64,000 bases of DNA from an uncultured Paraprevotella sp. (GCA_900546665.1 URDY01000016.1:1-64000), one strand, 5' to 3'; shown: positions 8,481 to 18,398, counted from the stretch's first letter. The notes: generated by a model from the sequence alone, not told the origin. Made by a program: numbers and translations.

Positions 8481-9208
8481 TAGAACTGATTCCTGCCATT
8501 GATTTGATTGAAGGAAAATGTGTACGACTTACGAAAGGAGACTATTCTACACAGAAAATCTATAATGAAGATCCTCTGTCCGTAGCTCAGGAATTTGCTT
8601 CATACGGATTTCGCCGCCTCCACATCGTCGATCTTGACGGAGCGCGGTCCAGTCATATAGTCAACCACAAAATTCTGGAAAGAATTGCAACGCACACTCC
8701 GCTGACCATTGACTTCGGAGGAGGCATCAAAACAGACGATGATATCCGCACCGCCTTCAATTGTGGCGCGACATTGGTCACCGTGGGCAGTGTCGCTGTA
8801 ACCAATCCTGATCTTTTTCTCAAATGGCTGGAATCCTATGGTTCTGACCATATCATATTGGGAGCTGATACCAAAAACGGACAGATATCCATCAATGGTT
8901 GGGAAGAAAACAGTAACCGGGAACTTATCCCGTTCTTATCAGAAAATATCAAAAATGGCATACAGCATATTTTGTGCACGGAAATAAGCCGTGACGGAAT
9001 GCTTCAAGGGCCGGCTGTTGACCTTTACAAAGACATCATGCAGCATTTTCCGGAATGCAAGCTCATAGCAAGCGGCGGTGTCAGCTGTCTTGATGATCTG
9101 AAGACCCTGAATAATGCCGGCATTCCTGCCGTTGTTTTCGGCAAAGCTATATACGAAGGAAGAATCTCATTGAATGAACTGGCTGAATGGGCTGAAAAAA
9201 CAGAATAG
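8477..9208 (+). CDS. hisA: ProFAR isomerase HisA
   Basis: 243 residues, a TIM barrel that isomerises the N'-5'-phosphoribosyl-formimino intermediate in step four of histidine synthesis. It opens with LIPAIDLIEGKCVRL (the catalytic Asp of strand 1) and has the phosphate loops DFGGGI (about 77) and ASGGVS (about 196) and the second half-barrel Asp in LGADTKNG (about 130). It starts on the overlapping ATGA of hisH and ends 3 nt before hisF. HisA and HisF share half-barrel symmetry, which can be seen between the two adjacent genes. Confidence 0.96.
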   Translation: MIELIPAIDLIEGKCVRLTKGDYSTQKIYNEDPLSVAQEFASYGFRRLHIVDLDGARSSHIVNHKILERIATHTPLTIDFGGGIKTDDDIRTAFNCGATLVTVGSVAVTNPDLFLKWLESYGSDHIILGADTKNGQISINGWEENSNRELIPFLSENIKNGIQHILCTEISRDGMLQGPAVDLYKDIMQHFPECKLIASGGVSCLDDLKTLNNAGIPAVVFGKAIYEGRISLNELAEWAEKTE

Positions 9209-9211
9209 ACT

Positions 9212-9970
9212 ATGGCACTAGCAAAACGCATCATACCCTGCCTTGATATTAAAAACGGACAAACCGTAAAAGGCACTAATTTTGTCAACCTCCGTCAAGC
9301 CGGTGACCCGGTTGAACTGGGTAAACGCTATAGCGAAGAAGGCGCTGACGAACTGGTTTATCTGGATATCACAGCCAGCCACGAAGGCCGCAAGACTTTC
9401 ACGGAAATGGTGGAACACGTAGCTGCCGAGATCTCTATCCCGTTTACGGTTGGCGGTGGTATCAATGAATTGGCTGATGTTGAACGTCTGCTTAATGCAG
9501 GTGCAGACAAAGTCAGCATAAACTCCGCAGCAATCCGTCGTCCCGAACTGATAAATGAAATTGCCGGCCATTTCGGCTCACAGGTATGTGTAGTTGCCAT
9601 TGACGCCAAGGAAATAGAAAAGGAATGGTACTGCTATCTTAATGGCGGACGGATCCGAACAGACCGTCAGCTTTTTGATTGGGCTCGAGAAGTCTGCGAC
9701 AGAGGTGCCGGTGAAATTCTATTCACGTCCATGGATCATGATGGAGTGAAAGAAGGATATGCCAATGAAGCTTTAGCACAATTGGCAGATATGCTGACCA
9801 TTCCGGTCATAGCCTCTGGCGGAGCTGGAAAAATGGAGGATTTTAAAAATACATTCCTCTACGGAAAAAGTGATGCAGCTCTTGCTGCCAGCGTTTTCCA
9901 CTTTGGGGAAATACCTATCCGCGATCTGAAGCATTACCTTAAAGAAGAAGGTATTAACGTGAGAATATAA
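9212..9970 (+). CDS. hisF: imidazole glycerol phosphate synthase cyclase subunit HisF
   Basis: 252 residues, TIM barrel. It combines ammonia from HisH with PRFAR to give imidazole glycerol phosphate and AICAR. The catalytic Asp residues are in IPCLDIKNG (about residue 11) and VVAIDAKE (about 130), with phosphate loops VGGGI (about 81) and ASGGAG (about 201). It lies 3 nt after hisA and 42 nt before hisIE in the same operon. Length is standard. Confidence 0.97.
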   Translation: MALAKRIIPCLDIKNGQTVKGTNFVNLRQAGDPVELGKRYSEEGADELVYLDITASHEGRKTFTEMVEHVAAEISIPFTVGGGINELADVERLLNAGADKVSINSAAIRRPELINEIAGHFGSQVCVVAIDAKEIEKEWYCYLNGGRIRTDRQLFDWAREVCDRGAGEILFTSMDHDGVKEGYANEALAQLADMLTIPVIASGGAGKMEDFKNTFLYGKSDAALAASVFHFGEIPIRDLKHYLKEEGINVRI

Positions 9971-10012
9971 AATAGAAACAAACAGACGATTATAATCATT
10001 CTTTAGCATAAT

Positions 10013-10627
10013 ATGGAAATTAACTTTGATAAAATGAACGGTCTTGTACCAGCTATCATACAGGATGCCACCACAAGAAAAGTCCTGATGCTGGGATTCA
10101 TGAATAAAGAAGCTTATGAAAAAACGGTTGAGACTGGAAAGGTTACGTTCTACAGCCGTACGAAGGAACGTCTCTGGACTAAAGGAGAACAGAGCGGTAA
10201 CTTTCTGAATGTAGTATCCATTCAGAACGACTGCGATCAAGATACTTTACTTATTCAGGTTCACCCAACAGGCCCTGTCTGCCACACTGGTACTGACACA
10301 TGCTGGGGTGAAAAGAATGAAGCCAATCCACTTCTGTTCTTAAGCGAACTTCAGGATTTCATCGAAAAAAGATATCAGGAAATGCCAGAAGGTTCCTACA
10401 CGACCAGTCTTTTCAAGGATGGACTTAACCGCATGGCACAAAAAGTTGGTGAAGAAGCTCTGGAAGCCGTAATCGAAGCTGTAAACGGCAGCAACGAACG
10501 ACTCATCTATGAAGGATCGGACATGCTCTACCATCTCATTGTACTGCTTACTGCCAAAGGTATGCGTATCGAAGATATGGCCAGCGAACTTCAACAACGT
10601 CACAATCCTGGATGGAAAAAACATTAA
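10013..10627 (+). CDS. hisIE: bifunctional phosphoribosyl-AMP cyclohydrolase / phosphoribosyl-ATP pyrophosphatase HisIE
   Basis: 204 residues. The HisI half (about 1-105) carries GFMNKEAYEKT, the metal/zinc residues in NDCDQDTLLIQV, and Cys/His in GPVCHTGTDTCW. The HisE half (about 110-204) has KVGEEALEAVIEA and the acidic YEGSDMLYHLIVLL region of the MazG-like fold. Together they perform the second and third steps of histidine synthesis. It ends the his cluster here; hisG, D, C and B are not in this window. The next gene follows after 20 nt, so the FtsE-like ATPase may be read from the same transcript. Confidence 0.96.
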   Translation: MEINFDKMNGLVPAIIQDATTRKVLMLGFMNKEAYEKTVETGKVTFYSRTKERLWTKGEQSGNFLNVVSIQNDCDQDTLLIQVHPTGPVCHTGTDTCWGEKNEANPLLFLSELQDFIEKRYQEMPEGSYTTSLFKDGLNRMAQKVGEEALEAVIEAVNGSNERLIYEGSDMLYHLIVLLTAKGMRIEDMASELQQRHNPGWKKH

Positions 10628-10647
10628 TATAAACCGTTTTCTCAGCT

Positions 10648-11373
10648 ATGCGTATCCATTACCAAAATGTAGACATTGCCTATGGCTCCTACCCTGTGCT
10701 GAAAAATATCAATTTCGATGCTGATGAAGGGGAATTCATCTATCTCATCGGAAAAGTCGGTACCGGCAAGTCATCACTGTTAAAAACCTTCTACGGCGAG
10801 CTCGATATCAAACAAGGCGAAGCTACAGTTCTGGATTACAATATCAGAAAACTGAAATCCAGACATCTGCCGGGGTTGCGTAAGCAACTTGGCATAGTCT
10901 TTCAGGATTTTCAGCTGCTAATGGACCGGAATGTATACTATAACTTGGATTTCGTGCTGAAAGCCACCGGAATGAAAAAAAAGAAAGAACGTCAAAAACG
11001 AATAAATGAAGTTCTGGAACAGGTCGGATTGCTTGACAAATCACAACAGATGCCATTCGAACTGTCAGGAGGCGAACAACAACGTATATGCATAGCAAGA
11101 GCCATTCTGAACCATCCTAAAGTCATACTTGCAGATGAAGCCACAGGCAATCTGGACAAGGAAAACAGCAGAAAAGCAGCACAGTTGCTCCATGAAATCA
11201 GCAAAGATGGCACCACTGTCATCATGAGCACCCATAACGAAAGCCTGATCACAGAGTTTCCGGGTATCGTATACCGGTGTGCAAACGGTCTCGTTGAAGA
11301 ATGCACAGACGAATTCTGTACCCCTAACGACAAACTCGTTATCCAGACTGAAAAAATAGAAGAAAACAGCTAA
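10648..11373 (+). CDS. ftsE: FtsE-like cell-division ABC ATPase
   Basis: 241 residues, one ABC cassette. Walker A is GKVGTGKSS (about 36-44), the Q-loop is in VFQDFQLL (about 88), the signature is LSGGEQQ (about 136), Walker B is VILADEATGNLD (about 158), and the H-loop is STHN. The motif ADEATGNLD and the length match FtsE/LolD-type ATPases; annotations in this order usually name it FtsE, partner of FtsX in peptidoglycan remodelling at division. No ftsX gene is adjacent, so the partner must be elsewhere and a LolD-type role cannot be excluded. It lies between his genes and lysC, on the same strand. Confidence 0.82.
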   Translation: MRIHYQNVDIAYGSYPVLKNINFDADEGEFIYLIGKVGTGKSSLLKTFYGELDIKQGEATVLDYNIRKLKSRHLPGLRKQLGIVFQDFQLLMDRNVYYNLDFVLKATGMKKKKERQKRINEVLEQVGLLDKSQQMPFELSGGEQQRICIARAILNHPKVILADEATGNLDKENSRKAAQLLHEISKDGTTVIMSTHNESLITEFPGIVYRCANGLVEECTDEFCTPNDKLVIQTEKIEENS

Positions 11374-11400
11374 TGAACATAATTTTAAAGGATAGATAAT

Positions 11401-12723
11401 ATGAAAGTAATGAAATTCGGAGGAACATCCGTCGGTTCCGCTCAAAGAATGAAAGATGTGGCACAACTGATAACTAAAGACGGACAGCCTAAAATTGTTG
11501 TACTTTCTGCCATGTCTGGTACAACCAATACTTTGGTTGAAATTTCAGACTACCTTTACAAAAAGAATCCGGAAGGCGCCAACAATGTCATCAATCAATT
11601 GGAGATGAAGTATCTCCAACACATTAAGGAACTTTATTCTACAGAAGAATACCGTCAGAAAACGGAACAGTTCCTGCGCGAAGAATTCAATTATCTGAGA
11701 AGCTTCACCAAAATCATATTCACTTCATTCGAAGAAAAAATCATTCTCGCACAAGGAGAGATCATCAGCACCAATATGGTCACCAACTACCTGAAAGAAT
11801 CAGGCGTGAAAACCATCCTGCTCTCTGCTTTGGACTTTATGCGTACAGACAAAAATGCAGAACCTGACATCAACTATATCAAGGAAAAACTGCATGAACA
11901 GCTTGCAGCAAATCCAGGTTATGAAATTTATCTGACTCAAGGTTTTATATGCCGCAATGCTTATGGCGAAGTAGACAATCTGCTGCGTGGTGGTTCTGAC
12001 TATACGGCCTGCCTTATCGGTGCTTCCATACAATCCGAAGAAATTCAGATATGGACTGATATAGACGGTATGCACAATAACGATCCGCGTATTGTAGACC
12101 ATACCGATCCGGTTCGTCAGCTGTACTTTGAAGAAGCAGCCGAACTGGCTTATTTCGGTGCTAAAATTCTTCATCCTACATGTATCCAACCGGCCAAATT
12201 TGCCGGCGTACCCGTACGTTTGCTGAACACCATGGATCCGTCAGCCCCCGGTACAATTATCAACAACGAAATCCAGCACGGTAAAATCAAAGCTGTAGCA
12301 GCCAAGGATAATATCGTATCCATCCAGATACAATCCAGCCGTATGCTTCTTGCTTATGGTTTCTTGCGCAAGGTTTTCGAAATATTTGAAAGCTATAAGA
12401 CCAGCATTGATATGGTCACAACTTCAGAGGTTGGTGTATCCGTTACCATTGACAATACTTCATATCTGAAAGATATTGTAGCAGACCTGATGAAATACGG
12501 TACTGTAACAGTCAATGAGAATATGTGTATCATTTGTGTTGTCGGCGATCTGTCTTGGGACAATATCGGTTTTGAAAGTCTGGCTACACAGGCTTTGCAG
12601 AATATTCCTGTTCGCATGATCTCTTATGGAGGAAGCAAACATAATATTTCCTTCCTTGTAAAAGAAGAAGACAAGAAACGTGCGCTCCAGGCATTCAGCG
12701 ATACACTTTTCAATCACAACTAA
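11401..12723 (+). CDS. lysC: aspartate kinase
   Basis: 440 residues. It phosphorylates aspartate, the first step towards lysine, threonine, methionine and diaminopimelate. The opening KVMKFGGTSVGSAQRM is the kinase ATP/Asp site, GGSDYTACLIGA (about 199) is the second conserved loop, and two ACT domains occupy about 300-440 (SSRMLLAYGFL and VGDLSWDN regions), so allosteric feedback is expected. It is monofunctional, with no homoserine dehydrogenase part. lysA follows after a 100-115 nt gap that contains a strong hairpin, so the two genes form a diaminopimelate/lysine pair. Confidence 0.95.
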   Translation: MKVMKFGGTSVGSAQRMKDVAQLITKDGQPKIVVLSAMSGTTNTLVEISDYLYKKNPEGANNVINQLEMKYLQHIKELYSTEEYRQKTEQFLREEFNYLRSFTKIIFTSFEEKIILAQGEIISTNMVTNYLKESGVKTILLSALDFMRTDKNAEPDINYIKEKLHEQLAANPGYEIYLTQGFICRNAYGEVDNLLRGGSDYTACLIGASIQSEEIQIWTDIDGMHNNDPRIVDHTDPVRQLYFEEAAELAYFGAKILHPTCIQPAKFAGVPVRLLNTMDPSAPGTIINNEIQHGKIKAVAAKDNIVSIQIQSSRMLLAYGFLRKVFEIFESYKTSIDMVTTSEVGVSVTIDNTSYLKDIVADLMKYGTVTVNENMCIICVVGDLSWDNIGFESLATQALQNIPVRMISYGGSKHNISFLVKEEDKKRALQAFSDTLFNHN

Positions 12724-12748
12724 ATCAAAGCAAAAACTTATACCCTAT

Positions 12749-12790
12749 CTCCTGCCATTGTGAAGCTCTAACCTTCATTTATGGCAGGAG
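12749..12790 (+). promoter_or_regulatory. long hairpin in the lysC-lysA gap
   Basis: CTCCTGCCAT (12749-12758) pairs perfectly with ATGGCAGGAG (12781-12790), and inside it TGAAG (12761-12765) pairs with CTTCA (12773-12777). The 3' side is followed by AATAAGGATAT and not a U-run, so it is not a normal intrinsic terminator. It may be an mRNA processing or stabilising element, or part of a regulatory switch before lysA. It does not match the lysine riboswitch, which is much larger. Confidence 0.6.
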
Positions 12791-12838
12791 AATAAGGATA
12801 TAAATGATAACGAAAAACTAAATTTGAACGTCTCCACA

Positions 12839-13999
12839 ATGAATTGTTCACATCTCATAGCAAAATTTGAAACCGTCAAAACTCCGTTTTATTATTACGA
12901 CACCTCATTACTCCGCCAAACTTTGGATACCATAAAAACGGAAATGGGGAAAAATGACAATTTTCATCTGCACTATGCTGTCAAAGCCAACGCCAATCCC
13001 AAGATTCTCAAAATCATAAGTGAAGCTGGATTCGGTGCAGATTGCGTCAGCGGAGGTGAAATCAAGGCTGCACTTGAAGCTGGTTTTCCAGCTGATCAGA
13101 TTGTGTATGCAGGAGTTGGTAAAAGTGACTGGGAAATCAACCTTGGCATAGAAAACGATATCGCCTATTTTAACGTAGAAAGCATTCCTGAACTGGAAGT
13201 CATCAACCAACTGGCCGGCTCTAAAGGCAAAATAGCGCGAGTTTCATTCCGTATCAATCCTAATGTCGGTGCTCATACTCATGCGAACATTACGACTGGC
13301 CTGGCCGAAAACAAATTCGGCATAGCCATGGAAGACATGGAAAAGGTAATCGAAATCGCACAGAAAATGACAAATGTGGAGTTTGTCGGTTTACATTTCC
13401 ACATCGGTTCACAGATTCTTGAAATGGGAGACTTTGTAGCTCTCTGTAACCGTGTCAACGAACTGCAGGACCAGCTTGACAGACACCACATCAAAGTAAA
13501 AAATATAAATGTAGGCGGCGGACTGGGAATTGATTATCAACATCCTAACGAAGTACCTATCCCAGATTTCAAAGACTACTTCAATACATATCGTAAACAC
13601 TTGCATCTGCGTCCTGAACAGCAACTACATTTTGAACTTGGTAGAGCCGTAGTCGGCCAGTGCGGTAATCTCATTACGCGGGTTCTCTATGTGAAACAGG
13701 CCACATACAAACAATTTGCCATTGTTGATGCCGGCATGACAGACCTGATACGACCAGCGTTATATCAAGCTTTACACGAAATAGAAAACCTGAGTAGCAA
13801 CGAACCAAAAGAAACCTATGACATCGTAGGCCCAATTTGTGAATCCAGCGATGTTTTTGCAAAGGCATACGATCTCAACCGCTGTCATCGTGGTGACCTC
13901 ATTGCTTTAAGGTCAGCCGGTGCATACGGTGAAATAATGGCTTCCGGATATAATTGCCGTGAATTACCAAAAGGATATGTGACAGAAGATTTTGATTGA
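12839..13999 (+). CDS. lysA: diaminopimelate decarboxylase
   Basis: 386 residues from the ATG at 12839; an in-frame TTG at 12824 adds five residues but is less likely. A PLP enzyme of the alanine-racemase fold (group IV decarboxylase) that converts meso-diaminopimelate to lysine. The PLP lysine is in HYAVKANANP (Lys 49), followed by HFHIGSQI (about 189), the phosphate loop VGGGLGIDY (about 225), and the intersubunit Cys region GPICESSD (about 332). It is preceded by lysC and a hairpin. Its stop codon overlaps the next start by 1 nt (TGATG), so the glycosyltransferase is translationally coupled. Confidence 0.95.
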   Translation: MNCSHLIAKFETVKTPFYYYDTSLLRQTLDTIKTEMGKNDNFHLHYAVKANANPKILKIISEAGFGADCVSGGEIKAALEAGFPADQIVYAGVGKSDWEINLGIENDIAYFNVESIPELEVINQLAGSKGKIARVSFRINPNVGAHTHANITTGLAENKFGIAMEDMEKVIEIAQKMTNVEFVGLHFHIGSQILEMGDFVALCNRVNELQDQLDRHHIKVKNINVGGGLGIDYQHPNEVPIPDFKDYFNTYRKHLHLRPEQQLHFELGRAVVGQCGNLITRVLYVKQATYKQFAIVDAGMTDLIRPALYQALHEIENLSSNEPKETYDIVGPICESSDVFAKAYDLNRCHRGDLIALRSAGAYGEIMASGYNCRELPKGYVTEDFD

Positions 14000-15171
14000 T
14001 GAATACATTGATTCGATTTTTCTCCGATAATACTGCCTACGTCTGTTTCCTACTGACGTGGGCAGTACAGTTGTTTATATGCCGATATTACGTCAAGCTC
14101 AGAAAGTTTCAGAAAAAGCAATGTCGGGAAATCAAGGAAAGCTCTGCTAATGAGAGCGTAACAGTAATCGTTCTCTCACACAATGAAGCAGATGCCCTGC
14201 GTAGGAATTTGCCTGCAATTCTTGAACAGGATCATGAAAGTTATGAAGTGATTGTCATTGACATGGCTTCTACAGACAATACTGCAGATGTATTGGCTGA
14301 AATGGAAAGCAGGTACCCCCACTTACGACATTCATTTATACCTACCAGTTCACGTTACATCAGCGAAGAACGAATGGCCATTACCATAGGAGTCAAAGCT
14401 GCCCTTTATGATCTCATTCTCCTGACGAAAGCAGACTGTCGTCCACGGACATCCCGTTGGATACAGACTATGACGGCTGCATTCAAACAGGAAAAACAGA
14501 TTGTATTGGGTTATACGGATTATGCAGGCGACTCATTATACCGTGTCAGAAGAATGTCCTTTTTCCGTTTTTTCCAGCAATTGATGTATCTGACTTGGGC
14601 TGTTGATCATAAAGCTTATCGTGGAGATATCTGCAACATGGGATACCGAAAAAGTTTTTTCATGTCTCATAAAGGATTTGCGGACGACTTCCAACTTGTT
14701 GAAGGATCAGGCGATATTCTGGCCAATTATCATAGCACCATAAACAATACTGCGGTTGTACTGCAGCATGAAGCTATCATTGAACAGGAAATTCCAAACA
14801 AACGGAACTGGAAAGAAAAACTGGTCAACTATATGGAAACCAGAAGACATCTTAAGCATTCATTCATGTACAGAATGAAATTTAACTTTATTCAGAGCAT
14901 GCCTGTCATTTCTCTTTTTTGCTGTATCGGATCTGTAGCTCTTTCCGTTATCCGCCAGCAATGGATAGCAACAGGTATTTTCACAGCTTCTTTTCTGGCT
15001 CTGGTCATATATATCACCATATTACTTAACCATATCTGCAAAAAGACAGGTATCATCCGTCCTGGTATAGCTGCATATCTTTATTTGGTCAAAATTCCAT
15101 TCTGGCACCTCAATGCGCTATTGAACTACCTTTCACGCCCGAGACGAAGTTTCTGGAAAAAGGGCGTATAA
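13999..15171 (+). CDS. membrane-anchored family 2 glycosyltransferase
   Basis: 390 residues from the ATG at 13999 (a TTG at 13996 is also in frame). An N-terminal membrane segment (about 10-30) is followed by a GT-A domain: VTVIVLSHNEADAL near 50, VIDMASTDNT near 85 and KADCRPRTSRW near 139, where the DxD-like acidic motif is reduced to AD. Two or three hydrophobic segments end the protein (about 290-375). It probably adds sugars to lipid-linked or envelope glycans at the inner membrane. The acceptor and donor are unknown. Coupling with lysA (1 nt overlap) suggests shared expression, not a shared pathway. Confidence 0.8.
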   Translation: MNTLIRFFSDNTAYVCFLLTWAVQLFICRYYVKLRKFQKKQCREIKESSANESVTVIVLSHNEADALRRNLPAILEQDHESYEVIVIDMASTDNTADVLAEMESRYPHLRHSFIPTSSRYISEERMAITIGVKAALYDLILLTKADCRPRTSRWIQTMTAAFKQEKQIVLGYTDYAGDSLYRVRRMSFFRFFQQLMYLTWAVDHKAYRGDICNMGYRKSFFMSHKGFADDFQLVEGSGDILANYHSTINNTAVVLQHEAIIEQEIPNKRNWKEKLVNYMETRRHLKHSFMYRMKFNFIQSMPVISLFCCIGSVALSVIRQQWIATGIFTASFLALVIYITILLNHICKKTGIIRPGIAAYLYLVKIPFWHLNALLNYLSRPRRSFWKKGV

Positions 15172-15227
15172 CAGTACAAACGCAAACCAAGAAGATACTG
15201 ATTTTTTATTATCCAAATCATCATTTT

Positions 15228-16574
15228 ATGCGTCATACATCCTTAAGCACATACATTCCACACTTTAAGGCTCTTCTGACTTTAGGTTTACCCATTATTG
15301 TAGGGCAACTCGGATCCATCATTCAAGGACTGGCAGACACAATTATGGTGGGACAATACAGCACACAATCTTTAGCTGCAGCTGGATTTGTCAACAACCT
15401 GATGAATCTGATACTGATCTTTGCATTAGGTTACTCTTATGCACTAACTCCGGTAGTCGGACCTTTCCATGCCAAGTCGCAATATGACAATGCCGGCCAA
15501 ACCTTACGATCCGGACTCATAGTCAACGGCATTATGGGACTGACGCTATTACTGATGATGACCATACTGTATTTTTTCCTTGGAAGTATGGGACAACCAG
15601 ACGAATTACTTCCAGAAATCCGCCCATATTATCTCATAGTCGTTCTTTCCATTCCATTCCAAACCTTATTCAATGCGTTCAAACAGTTCACGGACGGAAT
15701 AGGAAACACCAAACTCCCCATGTGGATTCTCATTTCTGCCAACACCCTAAATATCATTGGTAACTGGTTCTTAATCTATGGAATAGGGCCATTCCCTGAA
15801 CTTGGTCTGTTCGGTGCCGGACTTTCTACGCTACTTTCCAGAATTTTTCTTCTGATTGCAATGACGGCGTTCTTCTTAAAAATGAAAGAATTCAAGAAGT
15901 ACCATAAAGGTTTCTTTACAAAAACTGGTAATGAAGCAAACAAGAACCTACACCGCCTGGGGTGGCCTCTCGGTCTACAGATGGGCATGGAAACCGCTTC
16001 ATTCTCTCTTACCGCAGTGATGCAAGGTTGGATCGGTACAGCAGCCCTTGCCGCACACCAAATCATGTGTATGGTAGGATCCATGTGCTTTATGATCTAC
16101 TACGGAATTGGAGCTGCAGTAGCAATCAGAATCAGTCATTTTTATGGAGTAAAAGACATAACGAATGTACGCTACAGTGCTAAGGCCGGATTCTCCCTCA
16201 TTCTGACTTCGGGAATTATCATTGCCGGATGTATTACCGCATTCAGTCCACACATTACAGGGCTGTTCACTCAAAATCAGGAGGTCAATACCATCGTCAT
16301 GACTCTCATAATTCCATTTATTCTTTATCAGTTAGGGGATGGTCTACAAATAAACTTTGCCAATGCCTTACGTGCCACAGCTGATGTCAAACCACTGATG
16401 CGTTATGCTTTCATCAGCTACATCGTCATATCACTGCCTCTCAGCTATATATTCGGTTTTATATTCCATTGGGGAACAGCCGGTATATGGTTTGCCTTTC
16501 CTGTTGCCCTTACGACAGCCGGCATACTTTTCATGAGGCGTTTCTTTTGGAAAATCAGGCAAGAAGAAAATTAA
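15228..16574 (+). CDS. MATE family efflux transporter
   Basis: 448 residues with about twelve transmembrane segments in two homologous halves. The N-terminal GLPIIVGQLGSIIQGLAD region and the second-half LGWPLGLQMGMET repeat the MatE domain start. MATE proteins export cationic drugs or metabolites with sodium or proton coupling; the substrate is not readable. It starts 56 nt after the glycosyltransferase gene and ends 18 nt before the convergent MBL gene; no clear intrinsic terminator lies between them. Confidence 0.92.
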   Translation: MRHTSLSTYIPHFKALLTLGLPIIVGQLGSIIQGLADTIMVGQYSTQSLAAAGFVNNLMNLILIFALGYSYALTPVVGPFHAKSQYDNAGQTLRSGLIVNGIMGLTLLLMMTILYFFLGSMGQPDELLPEIRPYYLIVVLSIPFQTLFNAFKQFTDGIGNTKLPMWILISANTLNIIGNWFLIYGIGPFPELGLFGAGLSTLLSRIFLLIAMTAFFLKMKEFKKYHKGFFTKTGNEANKNLHRLGWPLGLQMGMETASFSLTAVMQGWIGTAALAAHQIMCMVGSMCFMIYYGIGAAVAIRISHFYGVKDITNVRYSAKAGFSLILTSGIIIAGCITAFSPHITGLFTQNQEVNTIVMTLIIPFILYQLGDGLQINFANALRATADVKPLMRYAFISYIVISLPLSYIFGFIFHWGTAGIWFAFPVALTTAGILFMRRFFWKIRQEEN

Positions 16575-16592
16575 AAATTATAACCTTTTGAA

Positions 16593-17354
16593 TCAGCAGG
16601 TAATGACCATTCCATCGTATGCCATACGTACATGATCAGGCAGCCGGGCATCTTCGTGTTCATGCAGATCAATATGGTGACCCATATGAATCAAATAAGT
16701 CTGTCTGGCACCAATCTGCCGGGCAAAATCACATGCCTCCTCTATCGTCTGGTGAGAATAATGCTCCTCATGACGTAATCCGTTAACGATCAATACATCC
16801 AGATCCTGAAGATAAGCCAGTTCCTCATCGGCTATAGTCTTCATATCCGTAATATAAGCCATATTATTAAGCCGGTATCCCAAAATAGGAAGACGGGCAT
16901 GCATAATTTCTATCGGACAAATCTGAATATCACCTATTTTGAACTCCTCATGTGGCATAATGGTACGAAGGTCCAAACGCGGTACACCGGGATACTTATT
17001 CTCTACAAAACAATAAGGCAAAGACTGACGCAAATGTGATGCCGTACGTTCGAGCGCATACAAAGGCACATCACCAAATACACTGAAAGGACGCAAATCA
17101 TCTATACCGCCAACATGATCATAATGCTCGTGCGTCAAAAGTACGGCATCAAGCGGCTTGAAAGCTGTCTTGAGGATCTGTTGTCTGAAATCGGGACCAC
17201 AATCTATCAAGATACGTGCAGATGCAGTTTCTATAAGAGCTGAACTGCGTAAACGTTTGTCTTTGGAATCCGTACTTGTACACACCTTGCATTTACAGCC
17301 AATCTGCGGTACTCCCGTACTGGTTCCCGTTCCTAAAAAAGTTATTTTCATCAT
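16593..17354 (-). CDS. MBL-fold metallo-hydrolase, PhnP-like
   Basis: 253 residues. It opens with ITFLGTGTSTGVPQIGCKC and a Cys pair (CKCKVC), typical of the PhnP/cyclic-phosphodiesterase-like branch. The metal motif HxHxDH is THEHYDHVGG near residue 75, with later ligands in HARLPILGYR and LIHMGHH. Members hydrolyse cyclic or linear phosphodiesters. Its ATG overlaps the murB stop by 4 nt (ATGATGA pattern), so it is translationally coupled to murB and probably part of a DUF4348-murB-MBL operon. Confidence 0.87.
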   Translation of the reverse strand: MMKITFLGTGTSTGVPQIGCKCKVCTSTDSKDKRLRSSALIETASARILIDCGPDFRQQILKTAFKPLDAVLLTHEHYDHVGGIDDLRPFSVFGDVPLYALERTASHLRQSLPYCFVENKYPGVPRLDLRTIMPHEEFKIGDIQICPIEIMHARLPILGYRLNNMAYITDMKTIADEELAYLQDLDVLIVNGLRHEEHYSHQTIEEACDFARQIGARQTYLIHMGHHIDLHEHEDARLPDHVRMAYDGMVITC

Positions 17355-18391
17355 AACTGACCGATAAAATTAACCTCAGGATATATATCAATATCAAACT
17401 CAGATTTGACATCCTTTCTGATTGCATCACATAAATTCATTATGTCTGCTCCCGTGGCTCCTCCTTTATTGACCAAAACAAGAGCCTGACGGTCATGCAC
17501 AGCTGCATGCCCCAATGAACGTCCTTTCCAGCCACATTTTTCTATCAGCCAACCAGCCGGTATCTTTATCAACTCTGACGAAACTTGATAATACGGCATT
17601 CCTTCATAACGTGCTGAGAGACGTTCGTACACCTCACGACTCACAACCGGATTCATGAAAAAGCTTCCGGCGTTACCACACTCTGCAGGATCTGGAAGTT
17701 TTTCTTTTCGTATTGCTATAACTGTGCGACGCACATCATCTGCAGTTACCTGTTCAATATCAATTCCATTTTCATTCAAAGCCCGACGTATGCCTCCATA
17801 CTCAATATTAGGAATAAAACGGCGTGAGAGACGGAACCAGACGTAAGTCACGGCATATTGTCCTTTCCAGTCTGTTTTAAAACGGCTCAAGCGATAACCA
17901 TATCCACATTCTTCGTTTTTAAAGACTTTTGAACTGCCATCCTTTAAAGACACGGTCTCTACTGAAACAATGACATCTTTGGCCTCTGCCCCATAGGCAC
18001 CGATATTTTGAACGGCTGATGCGCCCACCTCTCCGGGAATCAACGAAAGGTTCTCCACACCATAATATCCTGCAGATACACAATAGGCTACAAAATCATC
18101 CCATACCGTACCCGCACCAACTCTAAGCAATACTTCGTCTTCCGTATTCGTTTTTACCTCGATACCTTTTATTTCCGAATGAAGTACTACCCCATCAAAA
18201 TCCGACAAGAAAAGCAGATTACTTCCTCCCCCAATATGCAACACTGGTTTATGAGGAAACTCCTGAGCAATCACATCAAGAGCTTCCCGTAATGAATCTT
18301 CATCACTATATGTCATCATGCACGCTGCCTTTGCAGCTATACCAAATGTATTATAATGCAAGAGAGAACATTCATATTCCTTTTTCAACAT
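17351..18391 (-). CDS. murB: UDP-N-acetylenolpyruvoylglucosamine reductase MurB
   Basis: 346 residues. An FAD enzyme that completes UDP-MurNAc synthesis. It has the FAD-binding HYNTFGI start, IGGGSNLLF (about 59), LSLIPGEVGASAVQNIGAYG (about 115-134), the catalytic Ser region NAGSFFMNPVV (about 229) and the MurB_C part with AGWLIEKCGWKG. I chose the ATG at 18391 because an AAAAGG stretch lies just before it and the homologous part starts there. An ATG at 18409 and a GTG at 18433 are also in frame but overlap the upstream gene. Confidence 0.94.
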   Translation of the reverse strand: MLKKEYECSLLHYNTFGIAAKAACMMTYSDEDSLREALDVIAQEFPHKPVLHIGGGSNLLFLSDFDGVVLHSEIKGIEVKTNTEDEVLLRVGAGTVWDDFVAYCVSAGYYGVENLSLIPGEVGASAVQNIGAYGAEAKDVIVSVETVSLKDGSSKVFKNEECGYGYRLSRFKTDWKGQYAVTYVWFRLSRRFIPNIEYGGIRRALNENGIDIEQVTADDVRRTVIAIRKEKLPDPAECGNAGSFFMNPVVSREVYERLSARYEGMPYYQVSSELIKIPAGWLIEKCGWKGRSLGHAAVHDRQALVLVNKGGATGADIMNLCDAIRKDVKSEFDIDIYPEVNFIGQL

Positions 18392-18398
18392 ACGCCTT

